The notes under the pieces were generated by a model. The model did no database searches. It was not told the origin of the DNA and worked only from the letters and a program-made list of their open reading frames with translations. This document shows positions 9,771 through 20,351 of a stretch of 64,000 nucleotides of DNA, piece after piece. The position numbers and the translations under genes are program-made. Source of the stretch: Clitoria ternatea (Eukaryota; Streptophyta; Magnoliopsida; Fabales; Fabaceae); assembly GCA_037962975.1 (NCBI GenBank), contig CM075669.1:82194001-82258000 (forward strand), in the 5' to 3' direction. Each line of letters starts with the position of its first letter. Position 1 is the stretch's first letter.

Positions 9771-10950
9771 TAACAAAGGAGACCCTATTTAGGATCCATT
9801 CATGATATTCTTCTCTCACAGCATGGCTTCAGGCCCCTAATTCTTTTCCTTTTTGGTGGACTTTCTTTCACGCATTCGCTATATCCCGAATGGTAGAGGC
9901 ATAGCTTCCCTTTGAGTAATACAAGATGAAAGGAGTGAGCGACTCTTCATCAGGTGGTCCGAGCAAAGGATAAGCTAGCTGACGCTTAGCTATGATGGGA
10001 TTATAATTGATGCATCCTTGCATACCAATAAGGGGAACATTTGGGTAACCTCTATAGTGATGAACAATTGATTCAACTTCCAACCATTGGGGATACCATC
10101 TGACTTTCTCAGCCGTGAGCCCTACTAGGTGATTGGCCCACTCACGCCCGCTCTTCACCGCTAGTTAGCACAATTTGAGATCAAAAACAGGGAATTCAAC
10201 CTTACAGACTTGGTGGAAGACATGAGATATGAGCCATACATGTAAAGCAGGTAGACAACAAATAACTCTTTTTCTACCTTGTGTATGGCAAAAATCCATA
10301 GTACAGTACATATTTGCCAATACAGCTGTGACAGGATTTTCAAGCCTGTGCTTACGAGCTAGGAACACAACGATAGCATCATAATCCATATAGTTGTCAA
10401 TGTTGGGGAACAAGACAACACCGTAGATAGTAATAGCTAGAGTATCCATGAAGGCTTCCCAATCTTCCTTTTCTGCCAGGACCTGCATGTGCTTCTCGAA
10501 AAATTCCCGAGTGAATTCGGGAGTCTGATTTCTATTTAGTTGCACACTCCTTAAAGTTTCGGGATAGATCTTCAGAACATGGGCGATGGAAGTGACAGTT
10601 GCATGATGATCAAGATGACGGTAAGGTATCTGTCTTTCCGAAGGCATCCCCAAGATTTGTTCGAATTCCTCAATAGATAGGGCCAACTAAAAGTCCCTAA
10701 ATGTGAAGTATCTGAGAGGCGGGTCGTAGAACTGTGTTAAGGCAGTGATCGCCTCAGTTTGCACTTCCACTTCTAAGAGCTTCAGAATTCTCCCATACTT
10801 TCTTGTAAAAGCCATTTTCTGTGTTAAGTTTAATTTTCTCCCCATTGTTTGTAGACTACCTATGTCGATCCTCTTGGCCTTAACGTGCAATATTTTTCTC
10901 AATTCGGTTACATTTATGTCACAAGTATCAGATCTCATGTTAATTTCCAT
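9765..10950 (-). pseudogene. Ogre-type upstream ORF (DUF7745-like), broken by four in-frame stops
   Basis: Starts at ATG 10950 and stays in one frame for about 390 codons, interrupted only by TAG 10687-10689, TAA 10165-10167, TGA 9868-9870 and TGA 9829-9831. Three of the four fit single C-to-T or G-to-A changes (likely CAG, TGG and CGA originally). Conserved-looking stretches are LALSIEEFEQILGMP, ENPVTAVLANMYCT with RVICCLPALHVWLISHVF, and GYPNVPLIGMQGCINYNP. These resemble the DUF7745 protein that I recall from many legume Ty3/gypsy elements, where it precedes gag. Function unknown. It is the only ORF in the element and reads on into the tandem array. Confidence 0.7.
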
Positions 10951-11976
10951 ATTGCTCGAAGGTACTCACTAAGTTTCAAACAGCTTCCTGCAAGAACAAA
11001 GTGAAAGGAAAAAAATCAGTTACTGTCATGTTTTGCAAACCACTACTTCCTTATTAATTTATTGGAAAACATTTTCACTTTGAAAAGTAGCGGTCGGCAA
11101 AACTCGTGTGAAACTAAAGTCGTGTGGGTTATGGATCTTCCAAATGTCGTCAATACTTTGCTTGAAGAGAATTTTTGTTTTCATTTTTGTTTTGACGATT
11201 GGGAAGATTTATAACCCAGGACTTAGAAGTACATGAAAAGAGAGGGAGCTGCTCACCCGTTAAAAGATTACTAGTTTTTTTAAAAAAAAAGTGAGCCATT
11301 TTTGGAATAAAGTAATCCTTTGAACGGGTAAGCAGTTCATCAATTTGGATTTAAAGGGAAAGCGAGAATGAGATAAGGTATAGTAAGGTCTGCCCTTTTA
11401 TGCCCTAAGCCAAGTTTTTCTAAAAGTCTTTTTTATGGGACCTATAGCCTGTCTAACAGTGGACTCCTCACATTGGGTGGCTTGTACTAGACTTCTAAAA
11501 GGTCACTAGAGCCAAGATCCTACTCATGATGTGACCACAACAGTAGGGAATCTACTAGGTGTGTACATCATGAAAGGTCAAACTCTAGTTGAGGTTCTTA
11601 CGATTGCCGGATGGGAAGTACATCCCAAACGACACCGCTACCAACCTCCCCTAACATAAGCTTCAGTTGGGGCCCGAGTATAGGGCGCCACTCATAAGTG
11701 TGTGTAAATTATGAGTGTAGTATGTGAAAGGGCATTCAATACCTGTACCTTACCCCATCCTGCACAGAAAACAAACACAGAACAATAACACAAAGTCGTC
11801 TACCCTAGGGTTCAATAATGCACTAATATCAATAGAATGTAAATGATGAGAATTAAACAAACAGGAATCACATGCAAATAATGACAAACAATAAAATAAA
11901 GGAAAGAAGTTAAATAATTAACAGACCATTAAAAAAATATGCGCTATCAACTCAATTGGCTTGACTCTCTAAAAAA
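10951..11976 (-). other. Leader (5' untranslated region) of element A
   Basis: No gene. It is recognisably related in the minus direction to 35530-36100 of element B: both contain a run of the form GTCACATCATGAGTAG, then a CTAGTGACCTT block, then AGCCACCCAATGTGAG. Confidence 0.65.
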
Positions 11977-11994
11977 TCCCCAGTGGAGTCGTCA
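11977..11994 (-). other. Primer binding site of element A
   Basis: Minus strand TGACGACTCCACTGGGGA, separated from the LTR by GA. It is complementary to the 3' end of a plant tRNA-Arg, the primer reported for Ogre elements. Compared with TGGCGGCTCC of element B it carries a G-to-A change. Confidence 0.8.
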
Positions 11995-11996
11995 TC

Positions 11997-14197
11997 TATC
12001 ATGACCGGGATCGTAACGGGATGGCTGACCCTTAAAAATAAAACGGTGTTTTGAAATCCTTTCGAAACGAAAATAGGGAGTCGCCACCAATATTTTTTAA
12101 AGGTAAAATACTAGGAAAACCTATTTTAAAACACTGGTCATAAAAGTGAAATTCTAAGTTCGGGAGTCGAATAACAGGTGAGGAAGGTATTAGCACCTCA
12201 CAACTATCCGTCATGAAACGGTTACCTCAAATTGACAGCGCACACTTCAAAATAGCCAGAAATTATTTTCAACTTTTTTTAGGAAAAGAAACACACAAAA
12301 TGACAAAGCAGACACAAACAGACAAAATAGACCAAACAGTAACAGTAAGAAATTTGACCAAACAGTAACAGTAAGAAAAAAGGAAACAGTAACGATAGAA
12401 GACTAAACAGTAACAGTAAAAAAAAGAAACAAATAATGACAGTAGAAGGTTAAGATAATAACAGTAAGAAATGACAAAGCAATGACAATAAGAACTTCGA
12501 CAAAACAACTATAAGAAAAAGTAAAATAGAGTGAAAGTAAAGGTTAACAGGATCCAAATTAACCTTAATTTATACATAAATATAAATATGAAAATAAAAT
12601 TAATGAGATAAAAAAATAAAGTTGATTAAAATATATTTTTTTTAATAAAAGTATTAAAAACATGAGATTAACAAGACGCCGCGTCTAAATTAACCTCATT
12701 TTAAAGAAAATAATATTCTAATAAAAATATTAAAAAAACATGAGATTAACAAGACGTCGCGTCTAAATTAACCTCATTTTAAAGAAAATATTATTTTAAA
12801 TAAAAATGTTAAAACATGAGATTAACAAGACGTCGTGTCTAAATTAACCTTATTTTAAAGAAAATATTATTTTAAATAAAAATATGAGATTAACAAGACG
12901 TCGCGTCTAAATTAATCTCCTTGCGACAATAAATTTTAAAATATTGACAATATAAAATTAATCAAAATAATAATAGAGACATAAAAATTAATAACGAGAA
13001 AGTGGGCCGAACAAGAAATGATTCCTGCTCCTACGTATTCTCAAATGTATTGAGAAATCAGGGTTACGTAGTTCTTTGAATTAATTTTGAAGATATTTAA
13101 ATTATTTTTGATTGATTTAAATTTTAATAATAAAAGAAAATTAATGAGGAAAGAGAAATACAAGGCGAAGGAGATCGCACGTGCATGAACCTTCGGAATC
13201 TAGTAATGTAGGTAAAGTAATTTGCACGACATCACTTATAAGATCGTGATATTTATTCTAAAAGAAACACATATTTAATATTTTTATTTTTGAAATTTAA
13301 CATAAATAAAAGTGCTAGTCTTTATACTTAGAAAGGTGTTTAGATTTCAATACATATATTTTATTTTTAAAATTATCATAAATAAAAAGAAACTATTTAC
13401 TTTTATTTTATAAAAGATATTTTGACTTTTTTGAATTTTTAACTTAGCACAAAAACTTATTTATTTTATTTTAAGGAAAACGAAATTTTACATTTTTTGT
13501 TTTTTTAATAAAAACTATTTATTATTTTGAAAGCTTTTAGAATAAAAGAACTTTTGAATTTTTGGGTTTTTAAGAAAAGAAACTGAAAAGAGAAGAAAAA
13601 AAATAAATGAGGCCCAAAAAATAACAAAACTAACTAAACCTAAATCTAAAAGTTTTAAAACCAAAGAAAGAAAATAAAAGTGGAACGACAGAACGATGGG
13701 GGAGAGAGAAAATGGAAGAGAGAGAAAGAGTGAGGAGAGAGAAAATGGAGGAAAGAGAAAGTGACGAGAGAGACAGTACCGACAGAGACTCCTCCTTTCT
13801 TCTCTTTTCCTCTTTTGTTTGCTGTTTTTGATTATATTCCTATTTTTTTATTTTTTCGTTGTGTTTTTGGTTGCTATGCATTACTGTGAGTAAAGGAGAT
13901 GAATGATTTTTTGATTTTTTTAGAGTGGGTTGATGACCTTACTCGGCTATGGTTGTTGATCTTTGTTATTGGGTGTTTTGTTGATGAGAAAGATGGATGG
14001 CTCCCTTGTTTTTCTGTCCCCTCCCCCTAGAGTGTGAAAAATGGTCTATTTTGATATCCTAAGAAGTGAGTTTCATAGGGAGTAACAACCTGATTTTAGG
14101 GGATGTTTGCCAGATTTTGGAGCATGTTTTCGGGAGTGATTTATTATTTTTTAATTTTTATTTTTATTAAAATAAAAAGATAAAAATGGTGTTCACA
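11997..14197 (-). repeat. 5' LTR of element A
   Basis: 2201 bp, matching 7066-9207. On the plus strand it begins TATCATGACCGGGATC where the other LTR has TGTCGCGATCGGGATC, so the terminal TG and an inner CG have mutated to TA and AT. It ends GTTCACA. Five or so GACGTCGCGTC subrepeats lie at 12660-12910 and a GA-rich tract at 13696-13780. Confidence 0.88.
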
Positions 14198-14202
14198 CAA
14201 GG
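14198..14202. repeat. Target-site duplication of element A, right copy
   Basis: CAAGG, identical to 7061-7065. Confidence 0.9.
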
Positions 14203-15299
14203 GAAAATTGTTAAATTATGATAGGACAAATAAGAGAAGAAATAAATAAATAAATGGAGAAACTAAGTGGCAGGAGAAGAAATAAATAAATGAATGAAAT
14301 AGAATAATTAAAAAAATGTTTTTGGTGTATATTGGACATAGAGGATAAATGTTTTTGGTGCTACAAAGAATATTATATATTACTTATATGATAAGTTTAA
14401 ATATGTATAATTATTATATATTACTTGAAGGTTAAGGAGAAAATATATTTATAAATTAATTAAGAACTTACACGATTAGCTATTGTTATGTGAGAGTTTA
14501 TATTAGAAATTGAATCATAAAATTTTTTAAGATAAATTAAAAATAATTTATTTCAAAAAGTTAATAATAAAAACTTATGTGAGTCATAAATTATTTTCAT
14601 AATTAAGTTCCTCATAACCTTTTGTAAACATACACATAAAAAAATTAAAAAATATTAAAATAACTTCAAATGATATTATTATGTTAATTCATGTTCACAC
14701 TTACGTAATGATAATCTTATTCATTCTCTGTCAAACTGATTCTAATATACATTCTTGACTTGTACTGGCACAAAACCCGTGAAATGCATGAAATATATTG
14801 GATAAGGGAGACGAATATTTCTCATGTTGTGCATAAATTATATATACGGATGAATGTTTGCCATGTTACACACGGTATTATACATAACTAATCAAATAAG
14901 TGTGAATATACAATAGTATTATATATCATTTATAAGATAACTTGAGTTTACAATATAATTAAGATGTTATATAATAAATTATTTTCTAGTAAGAGTAATT
15001 TATATTATAAATTTAATAAAAAATTTATTTAAATATATTAAAAATAACATTTTAATAAACTCATTGAAATAAACAAAAAAGAAAGAACTTATGTGAGGGA
15101 TAAGTTATTGTCATAATTAAGTTCCTCGTAAGTTCTTATAAACATACTTAGAATCAAATACTATAAGATTCATAGTGTTAAAATTAATAACTTTAAGCAA
15201 TATTATTTTTTATAATGTTATCCAGTGGTTAATTAGTCTTAAACAAATATAAAAGAAGAATGAAAAATAAATTTATATAAAAACTACATATTGATTTTA
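14203..15299. other. AT-rich non-coding stretch
   Basis: No gene or clear repeat boundary. TAAATAAATAAA-like runs occur near 14240 and 14280. Confidence 0.5.
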
Positions 15300-17201
15300 T
15301 GAATAACATAATAAGAAATTATAGAAAATAGATAATAAAAGTTTCACGATATACTAATTGAAAGTATAAGTTGGATAAATATCATGATGATTTTACAATA
15401 AAATCTTCAATCCTTGATATTGTTGACAATATCATGTTAAGTTGGCCATGTAAAGATTCCTTTCTCAATTGGTAGTTGATATTGGTTCATAGGACTACTT
15501 AATATATCAAGTAAGGTATTCAATAGAAAAAAATGATATAGCGAGGTATCTAATACAAATATACAACAACCATTTTGGTCATTTCCTTAAGAAACAATAT
15601 ACTTCATTAAAACTAATATCAACATTAATTAGATGGTTGAGATAAGAAATATGATTGAAAAGCTTACCCCAAACACATTGTTGGCAATGGCTAATAAAAC
15701 ATCATTTTTATAAGAAACAATATACTATATCATCAAAACTAATATCTATAATTAAATGGTTAATATTAAAACTTCATCACAATAAACAGAAATTATATTT
15801 AAAACTAAATATCAGTTTTATAAGAAACAATATCCATTTTTAGTTCCAATTTTTTTAATTGTGATCCCTGACAAATACCTAAAGAGGAATTATGTTGGAC
15901 ACAAAACAAAATCATTATAGAGGATAAATAAGTTGAAAAAACAATGTGTATAACTAATCTAAGGTAATAAAAAAGAATCATTTTGCCACCATTGAAAAAA
16001 TATGCAAAAGACAAACCAACCAAATAGCTTAAGCAAAAAATTATGTACAAAAATGAATTAAGAGAACTTGAAATCTTGTTATTTATAAATAAGACATACT
16101 GAATTAAAAAGTGAATTAAGAGAAAATCACAAAGTTACTACAAAAGATATTATGAAGAGAAAAAAGACCAATGGAAAAAGAAGGATTCATAGTAAAATGA
16201 GTAATTTCACTCATATGATCCCACTAAAATTGAAGACATTATAATTTATAATAACTGAAATATTAGACTAAAAAAGAACGAACCAAACTTAAGATTGAAT
16301 ACTGACAAAGATTCACCCAACAGACCAAATTCCATCATAAACCAAAATAAAGAACATAAAAATAAAGAAATTAGAGAAATATGTCATTGAAATTTGAGCT
16401 TTTCAAAATATAAAGATGAATATATTTAAAGGGTATCACATTGGGTTATTTAAAGTTTTAGCAGAATTTGCGAAAATGAAGATCCCATATGCTTTTCAAC
16501 AACAGTTGACAAAGAACCTTCACATAATAATAAAATTAATAAGTTGAATGAAAGGTACAATTGAAGAAGAGAATATGAGTCCATCAAATTTTAGTAAGAA
16601 TCTAAAAGAATGACTCAAAATATATAACTTAGAGACCAAGTGAAAAGTATTTATGTTAACAATTTCTTATGAAATATGTTTACTAAAAGAGTGGATAATT
16701 ATAAATCTAGATAATTTTTAAAACATGTCTATACAATGCAGCTATTGGAACATAAATAATTCAGTTGACTTAAAAGAAAATAGGAAAAATAAACTCAAAA
16801 AGTAAAACTTACGACATATAGAATTGTTATTATTAGTAATTGTTTATGATAGTTACAATTTATAGCTTATGAAAAACATATCCATCAATAAAGTTAAAGG
16901 AGCTTTTAAATTGGTAAGGGGGATTAAGAAGTGGAAAGTCCCCAAATGCAAATCTTCCTTAGTAAGCAATGTTGTGGATACATAAAACAACCTGATCATG
17001 ATAGCAACCTAAAAGAACTTTGAGGAGTTTGTGGGCTAATGATGGGTGATATAATAGGTAAATAACTAAATATATCATAGAACTATAGTTAAACAATCCA
17101 GTGTGAGTTACACCTACTCGAGCATTCTTGTATATTCTGACTCACCGATACATAGATCTCAAATAACAGGGGATAAAGGAAATGTGCAATCATTGGCAAT
17201 G
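15300..17201. repeat. AT-rich repeat, related to 26100-27700 and split from it by element C
   Basis: From about 15360 to 16640 the sequence follows 26170-27640 block by block (for example GGATAAATATCATGATGATTTTAC, GGCCATGTAAAGATT, AAACATCATTTTTATAAGAA). Some blocks are present in only one copy. No protein can be read. Since the young element C (17207-25327) sits between the copies, the repeat must be older than the insertion. Confidence 0.6.
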
Positions 17202-17206
17202 AAAAT
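17202..17206. repeat. Target-site duplication of element C, left copy
   Basis: AAAAT directly before the LTR start TGAAGTTGC; the same five bases follow the other LTR at 25328-25332. Confidence 0.85.
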
Positions 17207-17513
17207 TGAAGTTGCATATGTAAGTATGCAAAGTAGTTTTGATGAATGATAAAGTATTCATGATGATGATGGAATGGCAAAGGTTCAGAAACAAGAAGGT
17301 TCAAGCACAAAGACAATGGCCAATGAAGATGCTTTACAAAGAGTTAAAGAAACATGAGCTATGGAAGACAAGGTTGATGACATGAACTAAATCATGAAGA
17401 ACAAGCTCATAAGTTGAAGAAGAATCAAGGAAACAAGCATGAGGATCAAAGGAATAAGCCATGGGTCAACACATATCAAGAACATATCAAAGACCTTGAA
17501 GAAGTACATGTGC

Positions 17514-17908
17514 TAATCGATTAAACCATTGCCATAATCGATTACATAGGTTCTGGAACGAACATAATCGATTATAGATAAAAGGCTAATCGATTACCAA
17601 TTGAAAAGGTTAAAGACTGAGCATCAGGTATTTGAAATAATCGATTACAAGGAAGAATTTAATCGATTACTGAGCTTCTGTTTTGTCCCTAATCGATTAC
17701 ATGAAGTCCTAATCAATTACCATGCTACGAGACACAAATTAAGAGCATCAGGTATCATTCATAATCGATTACAAGGCAAGGAATAATCGATTAGAATGGT
17801 TCTGTTTCATAGCTAATCGATTACAGTAGAAATGCTAATCGATTACCTGCTGCATAATACTGAAGATTTCAAAAGCTAATCGATTACAGCTCGAAGGCTA
17901 ATCGATTA
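17514..17908. repeat. Array of the palindrome TAATCGATTA in the 5' LTR of element C
   Basis: Thirteen exact copies of the self-complementary 10-mer TAATCGATTA plus one variant (TAATCAATTA near 17710) in 395 bp. Spacing is irregular (about 18-50 bp) and the spacers are unrelated. The array ends about 130 bp upstream of the TATA box, so it lies in U3. The 3' LTR has all fourteen copies exact. Confidence 0.92.
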
Positions 17909-18035
17909 CCATAGTGTCAGAATGTGGGAAAATGCTTTTAAGTGGAACTCCAGCTCATTTCCTCACTCCCACTTTATGCCCACTTGAGGTATCCGTTGGA
18001 GACACTATGCAATAGCTGAAAACCCTAAAAATGGC

Positions 18036-18043
18036 TATAAAAG
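18036..18043 (+). promoter_or_regulatory. TATA box of the element C promoter
   Basis: TATAAAAG in the context ATGGCTATAAAAGAAGC. The 3' LTR repeats it at 24225-24232. Transcription would start a few tens of bases downstream. Confidence 0.65.
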
Positions 18044-19140
18044 AAGCATGGATTCAAGCAAGAGATACAAGAGACCAAGGCACAACACAAGGCAATCAAC
18101 ATCCTTCTTCTAGAGGTCTTCTTATTTCATTTCTCTTGTATATTCTGCAACTCTTGTTTCTAAACCTGCATATTGCTTTAAGAGTTGTTAGATTGTGAGT
18201 TTCAATTTGCATATCCTCTCTTGTTGAGAGTTAGAATTTGTGAGAGCTTTCATTTGTATATCTACTCTATTGAGAGAGTGTATTGATTGTAAACAAACAC
18301 CAAACACAAGGTATTCACTCTAGGTTGAGTGGTTGTTCACTCTAGGTTGAGTGGTCACAAAGGTTGGGGTTCAACCTTTGGGTATTGAGAGATTGTGAGA
18401 TTGGGTGGGTTGCCCTTTGCTTGTGAGGATTGAGTTCTTGAGTGTGGGACACTAGGAAGCTGCAATTGCTCAAAGCTTGTATCTCAAATCTTCAATAGTG
18501 GAATCCTTCAAGTGGGTTGCTTGAAGGCGAGACGTACACCGGGTTGGTGGAACTCGTTAAATTGGTTTGCATTTCTCTCTACCTTGAACTCTTTATACAA
18601 CTGCGCATATAAACTGTTTGTTGAAATGCTTAAGCTGAATGTGTGAATCAAAGTTGTTGTTCAAGTAGAAAACTAACTCTGCATGCCAAGTGTTTGATAA
18701 TTTGCTTGAATCAATATTTGGTAAAGTTCTTAAAAACTGAAATTTGTTTTAACTTGCCAAGTATCTAGATCATTGTTTCCTATCAACTCTTGTGTGATAC
18801 TTACTTGATTGCCTTCACCTATTTCATGCACACAAGCTGTTTGATATATTGAATGAGTTGAACCCTTATAGGAAACATCATATCATTTCTTAAATAAATC
18901 CGTGCACTCTAACTGTTTGATAAATTGTTCAAACCAATAACTTGCTTGCTTATCACACTTTAAGCCTTATATTGTCATTACACACAAAGTGTTTCATAGT
19001 GTGATATGTGCATAAAAGTTATTGTATCTTCATTATTACATCATTTGTATATTACTAACCATTTCCAAAGGGATTCCGCGTGAAAATTTGAAACACTCAA
19101 TTCACCTCCCCTCTTGAGCGTTGAGGCCTTGGCTAACAAG

Positions 19141-19152
19141 TGGTATCAGAGC
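19141..19152 (+). other. Primer binding site of element C
   Basis: TGGTATCAGAGC, complementary to the 3' end of plant initiator tRNA-Met, two bases (AG) after the LTR end. Confidence 0.92.
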
Positions 19153-19193
19153 TTGACTCTTGCCACAAGGCTTAACAGCTGCAGGAGATCAAG

Positions 19194-20351
19194 ATGGCCT
19201 CTACCTCTTATGATGCATTTCCACAAAATGGCACAATAAGTAGACCTCCAATCTTCAATGGCAAAGACTATGCTATTTGGAAAGAAAGGATGAAAATCTT
19301 TATCCAATCCTATGACCTCAAGGTATGGAATGCTATTCAATTTGGTCCTTTCATTCCTATGCATATTGTCAATAATATAGAATGTGTGAAGCCCATGAAC
19401 TTGTGGACTATGGAAGAAGAAAGAAAGGTACAATTTAATCTTAGAGCCAAAATTCTTATCACATTAGCATTAGAACCTAATGATGTTTCTAGAGTTATTA
19501 CTTGTGACAATGCTAAAGAAATATGGGAAACTCTTGAAACAATCTATGGAAATACTAATGATGATAAAGATGCAAGGATTAGTACCATCTCTATTCAAGA
19601 TGAAGAATGCGAAATAAGTCTAGAAGAAGAAACCAACGAATCGGAAGAAGAAATTGCATGCCTAATGACAAAGCACTCCCAAGATGATGAGGTATACTCT
19701 TTAAATGCTTCTAGTGATGATAATGATGATGAAATCGATAAAGATGAATTGATAGAAGCTTTTGAAGAATTGCATGAAAAATTTGTTTTGCTATCAAAGA
19801 AATATGCATGCTCTAAACAAACCATTTTGACTCTTAAAAATGAATTGCATGATGTTCTTATAGAAAATGAAAATCTTAGAGTTCAAAATGATGAGTTAAT
19901 AGATTCAAATGTATCTCCTAGGACTTGCAATGATAATAATGATTGTATGCTTATTGATAAATGCATGCTTCTTGAAAAAGAGAATAAAGAACTAAAAGAA
20001 GCACTTAGCAAGCTTACAAGTAGTCAAAAGAATCTAAGTGCATCTATTAAAGATCAAAGGCATACACTTGATAGAAGAAAAATAGGTCATTACAAGAACC
20101 ATTTTGCATCCTACAAAGAGAAATCCAAATCCTCCCTAAGATGCACAAACCATGAAAGAAAAGAGAACTCAATGTCTAATTGTTTTAAAAGGAAAGAATA
20201 TAAAAGGAACCATTACTATCATACTATGACTTATTCTTTGGATGCAACATGTTTTTATTATGGAATGAATGGTCATATATCTTCTAGTTGTTTTATAAAG
20301 AAATCTCATCAAAAGCATACAAGAAAGGTATGGATTCCAAAACAATCTTGA
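19194..20351 (+). CDS. gag: Copia-type Gag polyprotein of element C (385 residues, intact)
   Basis: Structural Gag that would form the cytoplasmic retrotransposon particle. Start chosen at ATG 19194 (context AAGATGG), 41 bases after the priming site. Residues 15-50 (ISRPPIFNGKDYAIWKERMK) match the DUF4219-type start of copia Gag. Residues 60-125 (LWTMEEERKVQFNLRAKIL, AKEIWETLETIYG) match the UBN2 domain. An acidic stretch (about 135-190, many Asp/Glu/Ser) and a coiled coil (about 190-290) follow. The C-terminus carries a zinc-knuckle-like CFYYGMNGHISSSC near residue 356 and ends KVWIPKQS. The second knuckle Cys is Tyr, so metal binding may be lost. The UBN2 part seems shorter than in autonomous relatives (inference). 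No pol follows. Confidence 0.88.
   Translation: MASTSYDAFPQNGTISRPPIFNGKDYAIWKERMKIFIQSYDLKVWNAIQFGPFIPMHIVNNIECVKPMNLWTMEEERKVQFNLRAKILITLALEPNDVSRVITCDNAKEIWETLETIYGNTNDDKDARISTISIQDEECEISLEEETNESEEEIACLMTKHSQDDEVYSLNASSDDNDDEIDKDELIEAFEELHEKFVLLSKKYACSKQTILTLKNELHDVLIENENLRVQNDELIDSNVSPRTCNDNNDCMLIDKCMLLEKENKELKEALSKLTSSQKNLSASIKDQRHTLDRRKIGHYKNHFASYKEKSKSSLRCTNHERKENSMSNCFKRKEYKRNHYYHTMTYSLDATCFYYGMNGHISSSCFIKKSHQKHTRKVWIPKQS

Larger units (their letters stand above)
7066..14197 (-). mobile_element. Element A: non-autonomous Ogre/Tat-like LTR retrotransposon
   Basis: Complete element of 7132 bp with LTRs at both ends, perfect 5-bp duplications CAAGG outside, a priming site beside the right-hand LTR and a purine-rich tract beside the left-hand LTR, so it reads on the minus strand. 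The internal part is only about 2.8 kb: leader, one decayed ORF, a short tandem array and the tract. There is no protease, reverse transcriptase, RNase H or integrase. It shares its priming site, tract, leader, LTR subrepeats and tandem monomer with element B. Ogre/Tat membership is inferred from the tRNA-Arg type priming site and the 3' tandem array. Confidence 0.85.
17207..19138 (+). repeat. 5' LTR of element C
   Basis: 1932 bp from TGAAGTTGCATATG to GGCTAACA. It holds the palindrome array 17514-17908, a TATA box at 18036, and a two-copy direct repeat TTCACTCTAGGTTGAGTGGT at about 18313-18352. Confidence 0.93.

Noticed and set aside
11977..11994. tRNA-like sequences at the priming sites (also 19141, 35512, 49063)
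   Set aside because: Only the 12-18 bases complementary to tRNA 3' ends are present; there are no tRNA genes at these places.
12269..12508. Minus-strand frame of 79 codons rich in Cys, Tyr and Phe
   Set aside because: It reads an AACAGTAACAGTAAGAAA-type repeat inside the LTR of element A.
17601..17786. Sixty-one-codon frame, repeated at 23790-23975
   Set aside because: It lies over the TAATCGATTA array in both LTRs (reading NRL and IDY repeatedly) and is a by-product of the palindrome.
19146..19433. Minus-strand frame of 95 codons over the start of element C gag
   Set aside because: Shadow of the plus-strand gag ORF, which has clear Gag domains.
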